From Anaerotignum sp. (GTDB lineage Bacteria; Bacillota; Clostridia; Lachnospirales; Anaerotignaceae), in assembly GCA_020024255.1 (NCBI GenBank), contig JAHHTX010000029.1:1-21000 (forward strand): a DNA stretch of 21,000 nt. The letters are read 5' to 3'. How positions within the stretch are numbered: the stretch's first letter is position 1; every line of letters begins with the position of its first letter. Both the position numbers and the translations under genes were made by a program. Below the pieces are notes generated by a model that saw only the letters and a program-made list of their open reading frames with translations, was not told where the DNA came from and did no database searches. Below are positions 1 to 8,655 of this stretch, in pieces.

Positions 1-19
1 ATCTTATATTTTTCCTTCC

Positions 20-1033
20 TTAATCTGGAAAAGGATGGGTGTCAACTCTTATATAATGTCCATCTTTTAGAGAAAAATCTTCCTTGTCTAACTGCTCATT
101 TCGCAATAAATCTTTTGCCAGATTAAAAATACAAATTCCCTGCACTTTTGCATTGCAGTCTATTGTTGCACACAAACTGCCATCTTTCACTGCCTTCTTG
201 CCTTTTTCTGTTGCATCTACACCGAAAACAGCGGCTTTAATGTTCTTTTTTTTCAACGCATCAATTGCACCCAAAGCCATTTCATCGTTGTTTGCCAAAA
301 CCAGTTCAATTTTATCACCATAAAGACGTATCCAGTCTTCTGTAATAACCTCTGCTCTGGAACGAAACCAGTCTGCCGTATCTTCATCTAACTTTTGCAA
401 AGGAATCCCTCGGTTTTCTATGGTTTGCAGCGTATACTCAGAACGCATAATGCTGTCTTGATGTCCCGTTTCCCCTTCTAATATAACATACTGCAATACC
501 CCGTCTCCGTTTTTGTCCATTTCTTTTTGATGCTTCTCATAATAATCTACTACGGCTATTCCTTGCTGCAATGCCACTTCTTTGGGATCTGTACCCACAT
601 AATAAATATTATCCTCTCTGAAAATATCCTGTTTTACCGGTTCCCTGTTAAAAAATATCAAACGAATTCCTTTTTCCTGTGCCGCATCAATCATTTGGGA
701 AGCATTGGTTCTGTCCACCAGATTGATGCAAACAACATCATAATCCAAAGCAAAAAACTGCTCAATCTGTAGATTCTGTTCTCTTTGGGAGCCTCCTGCA
801 GACAATACACTGGTGACAATTTCTTTGTCGGCAGTATGATTATATCTTTGCACTTCCTGCTGTATGGCATCTAAAATGGTATTCACAAAAGCATCTTCTT
901 CTATATATACGGAAATCCCTATTTTAAACTCGTCATTCTCATCTATATCTTCCACATAAAAAAATCCGATAACAATCAAAATACAAGAAATGATTAGCAA
1001 AAAAAATATTTTTTTCTCATTCTGATTTTCCAT
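20..1033 (-). CDS. Membrane-anchored glucose/galactose-binding protein (MglB-like), probable accessory sugar sensor
   Basis: A 337-residue type I periplasmic-binding protein. It closely follows E. coli MglB and keeps most of its known sugar contacts: D47 and F49 (E. coli D14, F16), N104 (N91), H191/D193/R197 in GHQDSIMR (H152/D154/R158), W222 (W183), N249 (N211) and D273 (D236). The position of N256 appears to be Cys, with an Asn one residue later. The calcium loop D173-K-N-G-D-G and Q181, plus E243, is also kept, so binding of glucose or galactose is well supported. The N-terminus is one hydrophobic segment (about residues 9-26). Cys17 gives a loose lipobox (IISC), but hydrophobic residues continue after it, so an uncleaved membrane anchor is more likely than a lipoprotein. 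ATG at 1033 follows AAGGGGCG, 12 bases after the preceding stop. Being last in a response regulator-kinase-binding protein operon, it is inferred to present sugar to the kinase. It could instead be the transporter's binding protein if mglA/mglC follow beyond the window. Confidence 0.85.
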   Translation of the reverse strand: MENQNEKKIFFLLIISCILIVIGFFYVEDIDENDEFKIGISVYIEEDAFVNTILDAIQQEVQRYNHTADKEIVTSVLSAGGSQREQNLQIEQFFALDYDVVCINLVDRTNASQMIDAAQEKGIRLIFFNREPVKQDIFREDNIYYVGTDPKEVALQQGIAVVDYYEKHQKEMDKNGDGVLQYVILEGETGHQDSIMRSEYTLQTIENRGIPLQKLDEDTADWFRSRAEVITEDWIRLYGDKIELVLANNDEMALGAIDALKKKNIKAAVFGVDATEKGKKAVKDGSLCATIDCNAKVQGICIFNLAKDLLRNEQLDKEDFSLKDGHYIRVDTHPFPD

Positions 1034-1045
1034 ATACTCGCCCCT

Positions 1046-2008
1046 TTATAAAAACGGAAAGAGTACAGACTCTACCATCTTATCGTTATAAAGATTCTCT
1101 TTTGTAACAACTACAGTTGGTATTTCCACCTTTGCATTTTGAATACCATATCTGCTCATGATTTTATTGACTGCATACATAGCAGTATAGCCGGCTTCAA
1201 ATGTATGCGGTACAATGATGCCACTAATCACGTTGTCCTCCATACCTTTTCTGATTGCGCTACTCCACCCCATACCGTACAGTGGAATTTTCTTGCTGTT
1301 GACTTCACACTCTCTTGCAATGGTTTCCAAGGCAACAGTATCTGCTGTAACAACAGCACAGTCTTTGTAAATCCACATTTGATTGATAAACCGATCCCAA
1401 TCCTCTGCACTGTCCATTTCAATCTTCTCGCATGCCATACCTGCATTTTGCAATTTCCATGCCACCATTTCATGAATACGATGCACTTGCTCGCTGCTCT
1501 GCGGATGGGGTACTAGCAAAACCATTTTTTTATCTCGTTCGTTTTGCAACAACAAATCGGTCATTTTTCGTGCAATGCCTTCCTCATCTTCCTGCAGCCA
1601 AATCTCAGCCATAGGAAAATCTATGGGTGTATCAATCAAAACCACAGGCACTCCCATAGGCAGTGTTTCCAAAACCTGCTCTGCATATTTTTCAGAGCAG
1701 CCCAGTATCAGTGCATCACAGCTGCGGGTTATCTCTTTTTTTAACGTTTCCGCCAGCTGTTCTGTATTTGATTTATACTTTCTGATATTGACATATCGCA
1801 TATCCATTTTATATTTTCTGGCTGCTTTTTCCAAACCATGTTGAAAATTTTTTTCCGTTCCGTCCTCTGCCATGTCAATAATAACAGAAACATTCCAAAT
1901 CTCCTGTTCTTGTTTCTGAAAAAAGCTGTCAGTAAAAGAACCCATATATAATATGACCAAAAGCATCACGTCCAATACCAGCCACAACCTATATTTTTTA
2001 TGCATCAT
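1046..2008 (-). CDS. Membrane-anchored substrate-binding domain protein of the sugar-sensing operon
   Basis: A 320-residue protein with one N-terminal hydrophobic segment (about residues 8-24) and no lipobox Cys, then a type I periplasmic-binding fold (Peripla_BP_4-like): VSVIIDMAEDG at the start of the first lobe, CDALILGCSE, GVPVVLIDTPID, and late second-lobe motifs KIPLYGMGWSS and GIIVPHTFEAG. It belongs to the same broad family as the next gene but is strongly diverged, and the clear MglB sugar and calcium residues are missing, so its ligand is unknown. Its start overlaps the kinase stop by four bases (ATGA). A second ATG lies at 2005, and AAGGAGG spaces slightly better for that one, so the start may be one codon later. 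It is probably an accessory sensor or ligand-presenting subunit for the kinase, by analogy with XylFII-type proteins. That role is inferred from context. Confidence 0.75.
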   Translation of the reverse strand: MMHKKYRLWLVLDVMLLVILYMGSFTDSFFQKQEQEIWNVSVIIDMAEDGTEKNFQHGLEKAARKYKMDMRYVNIRKYKSNTEQLAETLKKEITRSCDALILGCSEKYAEQVLETLPMGVPVVLIDTPIDFPMAEIWLQEDEEGIARKMTDLLLQNERDKKMVLLVPHPQSSEQVHRIHEMVAWKLQNAGMACEKIEMDSAEDWDRFINQMWIYKDCAVVTADTVALETIARECEVNSKKIPLYGMGWSSAIRKGMEDNVISGIIVPHTFEAGYTAMYAVNKIMSRYGIQNAKVEIPTVVVTKENLYNDKMVESVLFPFL

Positions 2009-3795
2009 ATTCCCTCCTTTTCTTTCAATTTTTCATAAGGAGTTGCTGGCATACGAATTTGTATTTTTGTTCCTTCATCGGGTTCGGATATGATAGTAAA
2101 ATCATAGGCATCGCCAAACAGCAGATGCAGTCGTTCCATAACATTGCTAAGTCCAACACCAGATCCCTGTCTTGAAGAGATATTCTCTCCCTTTAATAAT
2201 GCCTCCACCTTGTCCTCTGTCATGCCACAGCCGTTATCTTCTACAGAAAAAATCAAATCTGATCCTTTCAGATAGGAACGGATTACAATTTCCCCATCTT
2301 CATCCAAATATTCCATGGCATGGTAAATGGCATTTTCCACAATCGGCTGCAATACCAGCTTTGTTGTACCAAGGGATTCTGTTCTCTCATCTACTTCAAA
2401 GCGATAGGAAAACTTATCTTTAAACCGCATTTTCTGTATCATCAAATAGCTTCGGACGTGTTCCAATTCATCTGCAACGGTGATAATACTCTTTCCTTTA
2501 CTAAGACTGATGCGAAAAAAACGTGCCAGTGCCGTTACCACATTTACCGCATTGTCCCGTTCCTCATTTTCAATCATCCAAACAATAATATCCAGTGTAT
2601 TATATAAAAAATGCGGATTGATTTGGTTTTGCAGCACAAGGATATCGCTTTTTCGTTTTGCTTCATGTTCCTCCACAATATCCTTCATCAGCTGCTTCAA
2701 ATTCTTTTCCATCTTCCCTACTGCCTCAGAAAGTGACCAAACTTCATATACACCGGAAGACTCAATTTTTACATCTAAATCCCCTGCTTCAATTTTTCTT
2801 ACTGCTCGCTCCAAACGACGCATAGGCTCTGTAATTTTTTGTGAAACAGAAAAATTGATAACCAAAATGGCATTTAAAAAAAAGAGAATGAGGAAAGCAA
2901 TAAACATCTGGCTCTTTATTCCATTTAAAGAAATCCCTTGGTTTTTTCCTATCCCCACCAAATTCCATCCTGTATATCCAATGGTTTTGCAAATGACGTT
3001 ATTGGGCAGTTCATGTTTATTTCTGATATCAGGCAATGAATCCACCTTGATGTAACCGCTTTCAAACCATTCCTGATAAGGGTGGTAAATCACATCGCCA
3101 AATTCATCGGTAAGATATACATAAGATTTGCCGCCCAAAAGCGTATTTTCCACCATATCCTGAATAGAATTGTATCGCAGATTCATCAGCAAAATGCCCC
3201 TTTCCATTTTATTGTTGATGTTCATCTGCACCATACGAGTCATGGGAATCACTCTGGAATAATCCACACCCTCACTTTGGAAAATATTAGATACTTCCGG
3301 CAAATTGAATTGAATATTTTCCTCCCATTTCATGGTATCCTCATACCAAGATGTATTTTTGACGGAAAACCCGCTGCGCAGCTTTCCTGCCGGTGTAGCA
3401 GTAATCAGTCTGCCGTCCTCCGAAAAAAGGACAATGCTCTCAATATAATCTTTGTTGATGTCATAAATTAAACGCAGGTCGTTTGAAATGGATTCCTTTG
3501 CCAAATCTTTTCCTTTAATGACCTGATAGTACAAGGAATCTGAAATTTTCATCATATTCTGTAGATGTGCTGTAATATTATAGGACGCCTGCTCCATGCG
3601 TTCCAAGTTTCCCTGCTGCATATTTTTGTCAAATTCTCTGGAATATCGATAATAAAAGAAAATCCCCATCAAAATCACTGCAGACATGGATATTATTGTG
3701 AAAACCAACCAGATGATATGCCGTAACTCTGTACGTCTTTCGTTGTGAAATATCCAATTTCTTATCCATGAACCAATTTTTTGATACCACCCCAT
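2005..3795 (-). CDS. YesM/LytS-like sensor histidine kinase (His_kinase family)
   Basis: A membrane sensor kinase of about 596 residues. It has TM1 at about 22-48, an extracellular sensor region of roughly 245 residues (probably dCache-like), TM2 at about 296-317, then HAMP (KITEPMRRLERAVRKI), the His_kinase phosphoacceptor helix QNQINPHFLYNTLDII (His at about 395), and a C-terminal HATPase with DNGCGM and GSGVGLSNV. It should phosphorylate the response regulator encoded just before it. ATG at 3795 is chosen because GAGG lies nine bases upstream. A GTG at 3810 overlaps the regulator's TGA as GTGA and would add five residues, but it has a weak ribosome site. The stop overlaps the next gene by four bases, pointing to translational coupling with the two binding proteins. 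The signal is inferred to be a sugar, sensed directly or through those proteins. Confidence 0.9.
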   Translation of the reverse strand: MGWYQKIGSWIRNWIFHNERRTELRHIIWLVFTIISMSAVILMGIFFYYRYSREFDKNMQQGNLERMEQASYNITAHLQNMMKISDSLYYQVIKGKDLAKESISNDLRLIYDINKDYIESIVLFSEDGRLITATPAGKLRSGFSVKNTSWYEDTMKWEENIQFNLPEVSNIFQSEGVDYSRVIPMTRMVQMNINNKMERGILLMNLRYNSIQDMVENTLLGGKSYVYLTDEFGDVIYHPYQEWFESGYIKVDSLPDIRNKHELPNNVICKTIGYTGWNLVGIGKNQGISLNGIKSQMFIAFLILFFLNAILVINFSVSQKITEPMRRLERAVRKIEAGDLDVKIESSGVYEVWSLSEAVGKMEKNLKQLMKDIVEEHEAKRKSDILVLQNQINPHFLYNTLDIIVWMIENEERDNAVNVVTALARFFRISLSKGKSIITVADELEHVRSYLMIQKMRFKDKFSYRFEVDERTESLGTTKLVLQPIVENAIYHAMEYLDEDGEIVIRSYLKGSDLIFSVEDNGCGMTEDKVEALLKGENISSRQGSGVGLSNVMERLHLLFGDAYDFTIISEPDEGTKIQIRMPATPYEKLKEKEGI

Positions 3796-3806
3796 ATTCC
3801 TTGTCC

Positions 3807-5408
3807 TCACTTTCCGCGGAACTTATTCGGCGAAACACCAAATTTCTTTTTAAATACATAGCTGAAATAGTTTGGTTCATCATATCCCACTTTTGCTGCA
3901 ATCACATAAGTTTTATCATCTGTATTTTTCAAAAGACATGCCGCCTTTTCCATGCGGATTCCTGTCAAATAGGAAATATAACTTTCACCCACTTCTCTTT
4001 TGAATATCGTAGAAAAGTATGCTGTGCTAATATGCAGATACCCGCAAATCATCTCTAGGGACAAGGCAGAATTTGCATAATTCTCTTCGATATACTGTTT
4101 TGCTTTTATAATAATTGTTTGCGTTGTTCCCATTCTCTCTTTTGCAAGGCTTCCGCTAACTGCAAAACAAACATTGCAAAGCCAATGATAGAGTTGCTGC
4201 TCTGTACGGATACCGGATAAAACACCGTTATAGTCCCTATACTCACCAAAAACAATTTTTTCTTCCAGACCGCCTGACTGCAAAACACGCAAAATAACAC
4301 TAAGGATATCTATGATGTATGTCTGACAACCTGTTTCCGATTCTTTCACTTCCTTCATCTTTACAGAAATCATTTCCACGCAGGACTGTATGGCTTCTTC
4401 ATCACCGAATTTCAATATATGTTCCAGTTCCTTTTCATCCTGTTCTGTCAGCCGTAGACGTGGTGTAATTGTTTTAATTTCCATATCGTCAATAAAAATG
4501 ACATCACCAACTGTGCCACTATATGATGCCGCTTCTCTTGCCTCAATATAACTCTTTGAAATTTCGGCTATCTGCTGCACGGCTCTGCCAACACCAATGA
4601 CAATCGGTTGCTTTAAAAATTTGCGGCTTTCTCTGCATACATCGTTCAAAAAGGTCTCCAGTTTCTGCATCTGACTATCTTTCTCCAAAGCTACAATTAT
4701 GCAAAGTCCGGAAGGAAGATGAAAACAAACATAATTTCCGTATTCTTTCAGACGGTCTTCTATTAGCTGCTTGATAGAAAAATAGAGTAAATTACGATTT
4801 TTTTGTGTTCCTGAAAGCGGTATGGCAGAAAGCATTACCTTCACGGCAACCCAACTCTTTCCTTTCATCAAAGGAAGAAGATTATACTCCTCCATAAGCA
4901 TGGGAATTTCTTCTTTATGCAGATTACCCTTAATCAAATTCCCCAAAAAATATTCACGGAGTATGGGGAGATTTTTTTGAAATGTTTCCTGCAAAGATGT
5001 TATATCCCGAATCCGCTTAACTTCTTCGTCTAAAGTCTTTCGAATTTTCTTCAAAATTTCCGACATTTCCTTTGCATTGACCGGCTTCAAAATATATTCC
5101 ATCACATTCACTTTGATTGCCTGCTTTGCATATTCAAAATCATCAAAACCGGAAATAATAGCAACTTTTGTAGACGGTCTGACTTTATAGATATACTCTG
5201 CCAGCTGCAATCCGTCCATATAAGGCATCCGAATATCTGTAATGATCAAATCTGGATCCCAAAATTCCAATTTTTCTAAAGCATCTATACCATTTTCCGC
5301 ATCTCCCACCACCTGAAAACCAAGTTTCTTCCAGTTGATTTTCTTAATCATCGTTGTGCGCACTTCTGCTTCGTCGTCCACCAATAAAACTTTATATTCC
5401 TCGTACAT
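3807..5408 (-). CDS. YesN-type response regulator, receiver plus AraC DNA-binding domain
   Basis: A 533-residue cytoplasmic regulator. The receiver domain (1-125) has D11/D12, phosphoacceptor D58 in TDIRMPYMDG, and the Lys in YILKPVN. A long linker region follows (about 130-420; part resembles the variable middle domain of YesN regulators). The C-terminal double helix-turn-helix AraC domain (about 430-533) contains IIIKAKQYIEENYANS, STAYFSTIFKREVG and the family end motif FSYVFKKKFGVSPNKFR. It is expected to activate sugar transport or catabolic genes when phosphorylated by the kinase. ATG at 5408 has AGAGGAAAG upstream. It is the first gene of a four-gene run, preceded by an inverted repeat and a candidate promoter at 5460-5518. 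Target genes are not identifiable, but transport genes just past the window start are the obvious candidates. Confidence 0.92.
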   Translation of the reverse strand: MYEEYKVLLVDDEAEVRTTMIKKINWKKLGFQVVGDAENGIDALEKLEFWDPDLIITDIRMPYMDGLQLAEYIYKVRPSTKVAIISGFDDFEYAKQAIKVNVMEYILKPVNAKEMSEILKKIRKTLDEEVKRIRDITSLQETFQKNLPILREYFLGNLIKGNLHKEEIPMLMEEYNLLPLMKGKSWVAVKVMLSAIPLSGTQKNRNLLYFSIKQLIEDRLKEYGNYVCFHLPSGLCIIVALEKDSQMQKLETFLNDVCRESRKFLKQPIVIGVGRAVQQIAEISKSYIEAREAASYSGTVGDVIFIDDMEIKTITPRLRLTEQDEKELEHILKFGDEEAIQSCVEMISVKMKEVKESETGCQTYIIDILSVILRVLQSGGLEEKIVFGEYRDYNGVLSGIRTEQQLYHWLCNVCFAVSGSLAKERMGTTQTIIIKAKQYIEENYANSALSLEMICGYLHISTAYFSTIFKREVGESYISYLTGIRMEKAACLLKNTDDKTYVIAAKVGYDEPNYFSYVFKKKFGVSPNKFRGK

Positions 5409-5459
5409 AGTTATGCTTTCCTCTTTTTCTGCCCTTCCCTAAATCATACATTTAATTGT

Positions 5460-5488
5460 ATTATAACAAAAATTGTATCAAAACAAAA
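5460..5488 (-). promoter_or_regulatory. Candidate promoter of the sugar-sensing operon
   Basis: On the minus strand, TATAAT (5465-5460) is preceded by TG one base away (TGTTATAAT, an extended -10). A weak -35 (TTTTGT) lies 17 bases upstream. It sits about 50 bases ahead of the response regulator start. The -35 is poor, so the call rests mainly on the -10. Confidence 0.45.
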
Positions 5489-5518
5489 GCGACATATGCC
5501 GTTTTCGATACAATTTTT
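5468..5518 (-). repeat. Long AT-rich inverted repeat between recN and the response regulator
   Basis: The arms at 5468-5484 and 5501-5518 pair over 12 bases (AAAAATTGTATC against GATACAATTTTT) and then, past one bulged base, over five more (AAAAC/GTTTT). The 16-base centre contains CATATG. As RNA on the minus strand it would form a hairpin whose last bases are uridines, so it may end the recN transcript. As DNA it overlaps the -35 region of the candidate promoter and could be an operator. The sequence alone does not decide. Confidence 0.55.
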
Positions 5519-5579
5519 AAAAACAGTACCAAATTCAACATATCCCGCTATTTTTTTCAGTATTTTTCTGTGAATTTTA

Positions 5580-7274
5580 TCAAATTTCCGCTTTGCTTTG
5601 GCATTCTTTCCGCAATTCCTTTGCTGCCGCCAAAACCGCATCTGTCACTTCTTCACCACCCATAAGCCTTGCAATTTCCATACAGGAAGACTCCTCGTCC
5701 AAAGGATAAACTTTTGTTTCCGTTTTTCCCTCTATCACTTGTTTTTCAATACGGAAATGATGGTCTGCCATGGCTGCAATCTGTGGCAAATGGGTAATAC
5801 AGAGAATCTGCCGTTTCTGTCCCAAAATGTGCATTTTTTCTCCGACTTTTCCGGCAGTTTTTCCGCTGACCCCTGTATCAATTTCATCAAATACAAAAGT
5901 ATCAATTTCATCTGCATCTACCAACACGCTCTTTAGTGCCAACATCACACGGGACATTTCACCGCCCGATGCAATTTTTGATAGAGGTTTCAAATCCTCG
6001 CCTGCATTGGCAGAAATAAAAAACTCCACTTTGTCCCTGCCGTCTGTTCCGAAAACATCCTTTTCTTCTACCTTTATACAAAACTGTGCCTGCTGCATCT
6101 GCATTTCATGAAGGGCATCTTCAATTTGTTTTCCTACCTCATCTGCTTTCTTTCTGCGAATTTCTGTCATGTCCCTTGCCGTTTCTATCATCGCATGTTC
6201 TGCGGCTCTTTTCTGCTTTTCCAACTCTGCCGCTTTTTCTTCGCTATGTATAAGAAAATCCAGTTTTTCCTGTGCTTTTTCACAAAAAGAAAGTACCTCC
6301 TCTACACTGCCACCGTATTTTCGTTTTAAGTGGTAAATGGTTTGCAGACGTTCTTCTATCTCCTCCAAGGCATCAGAATCTGCCTCCAGTCCTTCCCCAT
6401 ACCGTTTCCATTCTCTGGCACTGTCTGCAAGCAGCACATAAACACTGTCCAATGTTTCCGCAAGCGGAGCAAGTGTACTGTCCAGTTCCACGGCTTCACC
6501 AAGTCTGTGGAGAATCTGCCCCATACAATCATAAACAGAGGGCATTCCTTCTGCCCCGCCATAAAGCATGGCAACACCTTCCTCTGTCAGACGCATAAGC
6601 TTTTCCTTACTGGAAAGCCGCTTTTTCTGCTCCAAGAGAACCTCTTCTTCACCCTGTTGCAGCTTTGCCCTTGTAATTTCCTCTATCTGAAACTGCAAAA
6701 TATCTATTTTTCTGCTTCTCTCTCCTTCGTCACCCATCAATAAAGCAAGCTGTTTTTCAATATTCTTCCGCATTTCATAATATTTATGATAGCTCTCCAA
6801 AGATTCTTTCAAATTCTCTGCACAAAAACGGTCTAAAAGACAAATATGCTTTGCCGGATTCAAAAGGGATTGATGTTCATGCTGTCCATATACATCTATC
6901 AATTCTCCTGCAATTTCCCGCAAAATTCCTAAAGTTACCGTACAACCATTGACACGGCAAATGCTTTTTCCTGTATCATACAGTGTACGACGAATAAGGA
7001 GTGTATTATCCTCCTCTATCTCTATGCCGTGTTCCTGCAAAATTTCCTGTAAGTGGCTGTTTTCTGTAGAAAACAATGCCTCTACTGTTGCAGCCTTCTC
7101 CTCTTTTCGTAAAAAATCCTTTGTTACTCTGCCGCCTAATACAAATTGCAAAGACCCAAGTACCATAGACTTTCCTGCACCTGTTTCTCCGGTCAAGATA
7201 TTCAATCCCGACGCAAACTGCAAATCACACTCCGCAATTAGTGCCGCATTTTTGATATGAAGATTTTCTAACAC
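5580..7274 (-). CDS. recN: DNA repair protein RecN
   Basis: An SMC-like ATPase of 564 residues, the usual RecN length, that acts in recombinational repair of double-strand breaks. Walker A is GETGAGKS at 29-36. The coiled-coil arms span about 150-350 (KRLSSKEKL and following). The C-terminal half has the ABC signature KIASGGEMSRVMLALKSVL, Walker B FVFDEIDTGVSG and the switch His in ITHLPQIAAMADHHF. The start is GTG at 7274, chosen because GAGGG lies seven bases upstream and the nearby ATG at 7279 reads into a stop. It follows argR by 23 bases, the same pairing (ahrC-recN) as in Bacillus and Clostridium. It is the last gene of the housekeeping block, and the usual next genes spoIVB and spo0A are not here. 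Confidence 0.97.
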   Translation of the reverse strand: MLENLHIKNAALIAECDLQFASGLNILTGETGAGKSMVLGSLQFVLGGRVTKDFLRKEEKAATVEALFSTENSHLQEILQEHGIEIEEDNTLLIRRTLYDTGKSICRVNGCTVTLGILREIAGELIDVYGQHEHQSLLNPAKHICLLDRFCAENLKESLESYHKYYEMRKNIEKQLALLMGDEGERSRKIDILQFQIEEITRAKLQQGEEEVLLEQKKRLSSKEKLMRLTEEGVAMLYGGAEGMPSVYDCMGQILHRLGEAVELDSTLAPLAETLDSVYVLLADSAREWKRYGEGLEADSDALEEIEERLQTIYHLKRKYGGSVEEVLSFCEKAQEKLDFLIHSEEKAAELEKQKRAAEHAMIETARDMTEIRRKKADEVGKQIEDALHEMQMQQAQFCIKVEEKDVFGTDGRDKVEFFISANAGEDLKPLSKIASGGEMSRVMLALKSVLVDADEIDTFVFDEIDTGVSGKTAGKVGEKMHILGQKRQILCITHLPQIAAMADHHFRIEKQVIEGKTETKVYPLDEESSCMEIARLMGGEEVTDAVLAAAKELRKECQSKAEI

Positions 7275-7297
7275 TGCATTTCCCTCATTTCTACATC

Positions 7298-7753
7298 TTA
7301 TGCGCTATGAATAATGCGGTAAAGTTTTTCCACCATAGCCGCCGCCTGATTGTGGGTACGCACAATGCCAAAAACAGTGTCATCACCTGCAATAGTTCCC
7401 AAAATTTCGTTGTTCTGCATATTATCAAGGGCAACCGCAACAGCCATACCCATGCCTTCCAATGTTTTTACTACAATAACATTCTGCGCATAATCCAGCT
7501 TAACAACAGCCTCTTTAAATACACGGGTCAAGCGTTCCGTCACTTCTGTATCATTGTTGGAAATGACAGAATACTTCTGTTTTCCTCTCTCTGTTGCAAT
7601 TTTTGTCAGCTTCATTTCACGAATATCTCTGGAAACCGTTGCCTGTGTCACCATAAATCCTTCTTCACAAAGCTTTTGTGCCAGTTCGTCCTGTGTTTCA
7701 ATATCATATTTCTCAATCAGCTCCAAAATTTTTGCGTGTCTGGCAATCTTCAT
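7298..7753 (-). CDS. argR: Arginine repressor ArgR/AhrC
   Basis: A 151-residue regulator of arginine biosynthesis and catabolism that forms a hexamer with L-arginine. The N-terminal winged helix (1-70) has the DNA-contact motif QATVSRDIREM at about 37-47. The C-terminal oligomerisation and arginine-binding domain (about 80-151) carries GTIAGDDT at 119-126, the arginine-contact motif of the family. ATG at 7753 has GGGAGGG upstream. It lies between nadK and recN in a conserved order. Genes for arginine metabolism are not in the window, so its targets are elsewhere. No clear ARG box was recognised here. Confidence 0.96.
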   Translation of the reverse strand: MKIARHAKILELIEKYDIETQDELAQKLCEEGFMVTQATVSRDIREMKLTKIATERGKQKYSVISNNDTEVTERLTRVFKEAVVKLDYAQNVIVVKTLEGMGMAVAVALDNMQNNEILGTIAGDDTVFGIVRTHNQAAAMVEKLYRIIHSA

Positions 7754-7776
7754 TCTTCACACCCTCCCATACTTTC

Positions 7777-8640
7777 TTATCTGCCAAGCTTTCGCCGTAA
7801 TACATCATAAAAACTCTGTGTGTTTGTTCTAATAATTGATACATACTCTTTTGCACGCTTAATCTCCACCACTTGTTTTCCTGTCAATGTCCAAGCCTCC
7901 TGCCCGTCTGCACTGACTGTAAAAGCCGTATCCTCTCTGGGATTCACCTCCACCATAACGGTGTCCTCTGCCGAAACAACGATAGAACGGCTAGTCAGGG
8001 TGTGCGCAGAAATGGGCGTAATGGCAATAATCTGTGCATCAGATTTCAAAATCGGTCCACCTGCAGAAAGGTTATATGCCGTAGAACCTGTCGGTGTACA
8101 GATAATCACACCGTCTGCCTGAAAGGTATCCACATACTCATGATTGATAAATACATTAAACTCCAATATTTTATAGAGAAGACCTCGATTGATACAGATA
8201 TCATTCAGTGCCAGTATTCCCTCAATTCCTTCTTCTTTTTCCGCAGAAATGGAGGTTTCTAGCATCATGCGTTTTTCCATTTTAAATTGTCCGTCCAGAA
8301 CTTTGGCAATAGCAGATTCTGCCTTTGCATTTTCTTCTGCTGTCAAAAAACCAAGATGCCCAAGGTTAATGCCCAATATGGGTGTACCATAAGGCGCAGA
8401 TTTTCTGCCGACACCCAAAAGCGTACCATCTCCCCCAAGAGAAATAACAAAATCTGACTGTGCATAGACTTCTTCTTCTTTATGGGCATACCCTGAAAGA
8501 CCGGTTTCCTGTGCAACCTGTTCTACGATCTGTGGTTCACAACCATGAGCAGTTAAATATGCGACCAAACGCTTTGTCACAGCAAAATCTATGTCTTTCT
8601 CCACATTGGGTATAATGCCTACTTTCTTCTGCATTCCCAT
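7777..8640 (-). CDS. nadK: NAD kinase
   Basis: Phosphorylates NAD to NADP in the cytoplasm. It has about 287 residues from ATG at 8640. Motifs in order: GGDGTLLG at 69-76 (the ATP/catalytic GGDGT motif), the NE/D-type motif ALNDICINRG, and the NAD-binding glycine-rich stretch TPTGSTAYNLSAGGPIL, followed by the beta-rich C-terminal domain (FTVSADGQEAW). The track-style longest frame begins at GTG 8649, but AAGGTGG lies five bases ahead of ATG 8640. An ATG at 8634 is also possible. It lies between tlyA (15 bases upstream of this start) and argR (24 bases downstream), as in other clostridia. Confidence 0.96.
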   Translation of the reverse strand: MGMQKKVGIIPNVEKDIDFAVTKRLVAYLTAHGCEPQIVEQVAQETGLSGYAHKEEEVYAQSDFVISLGGDGTLLGVGRKSAPYGTPILGINLGHLGFLTAEENAKAESAIAKVLDGQFKMEKRMMLETSISAEKEEGIEGILALNDICINRGLLYKILEFNVFINHEYVDTFQADGVIICTPTGSTAYNLSAGGPILKSDAQIIAITPISAHTLTSRSIVVSAEDTVMVEVNPREDTAFTVSADGQEAWTLTGKQVVEIKRAKEYVSIIRTNTQSFYDVLRRKLGR

Positions 8641-8655
8641 CACCCCCACCTTATT

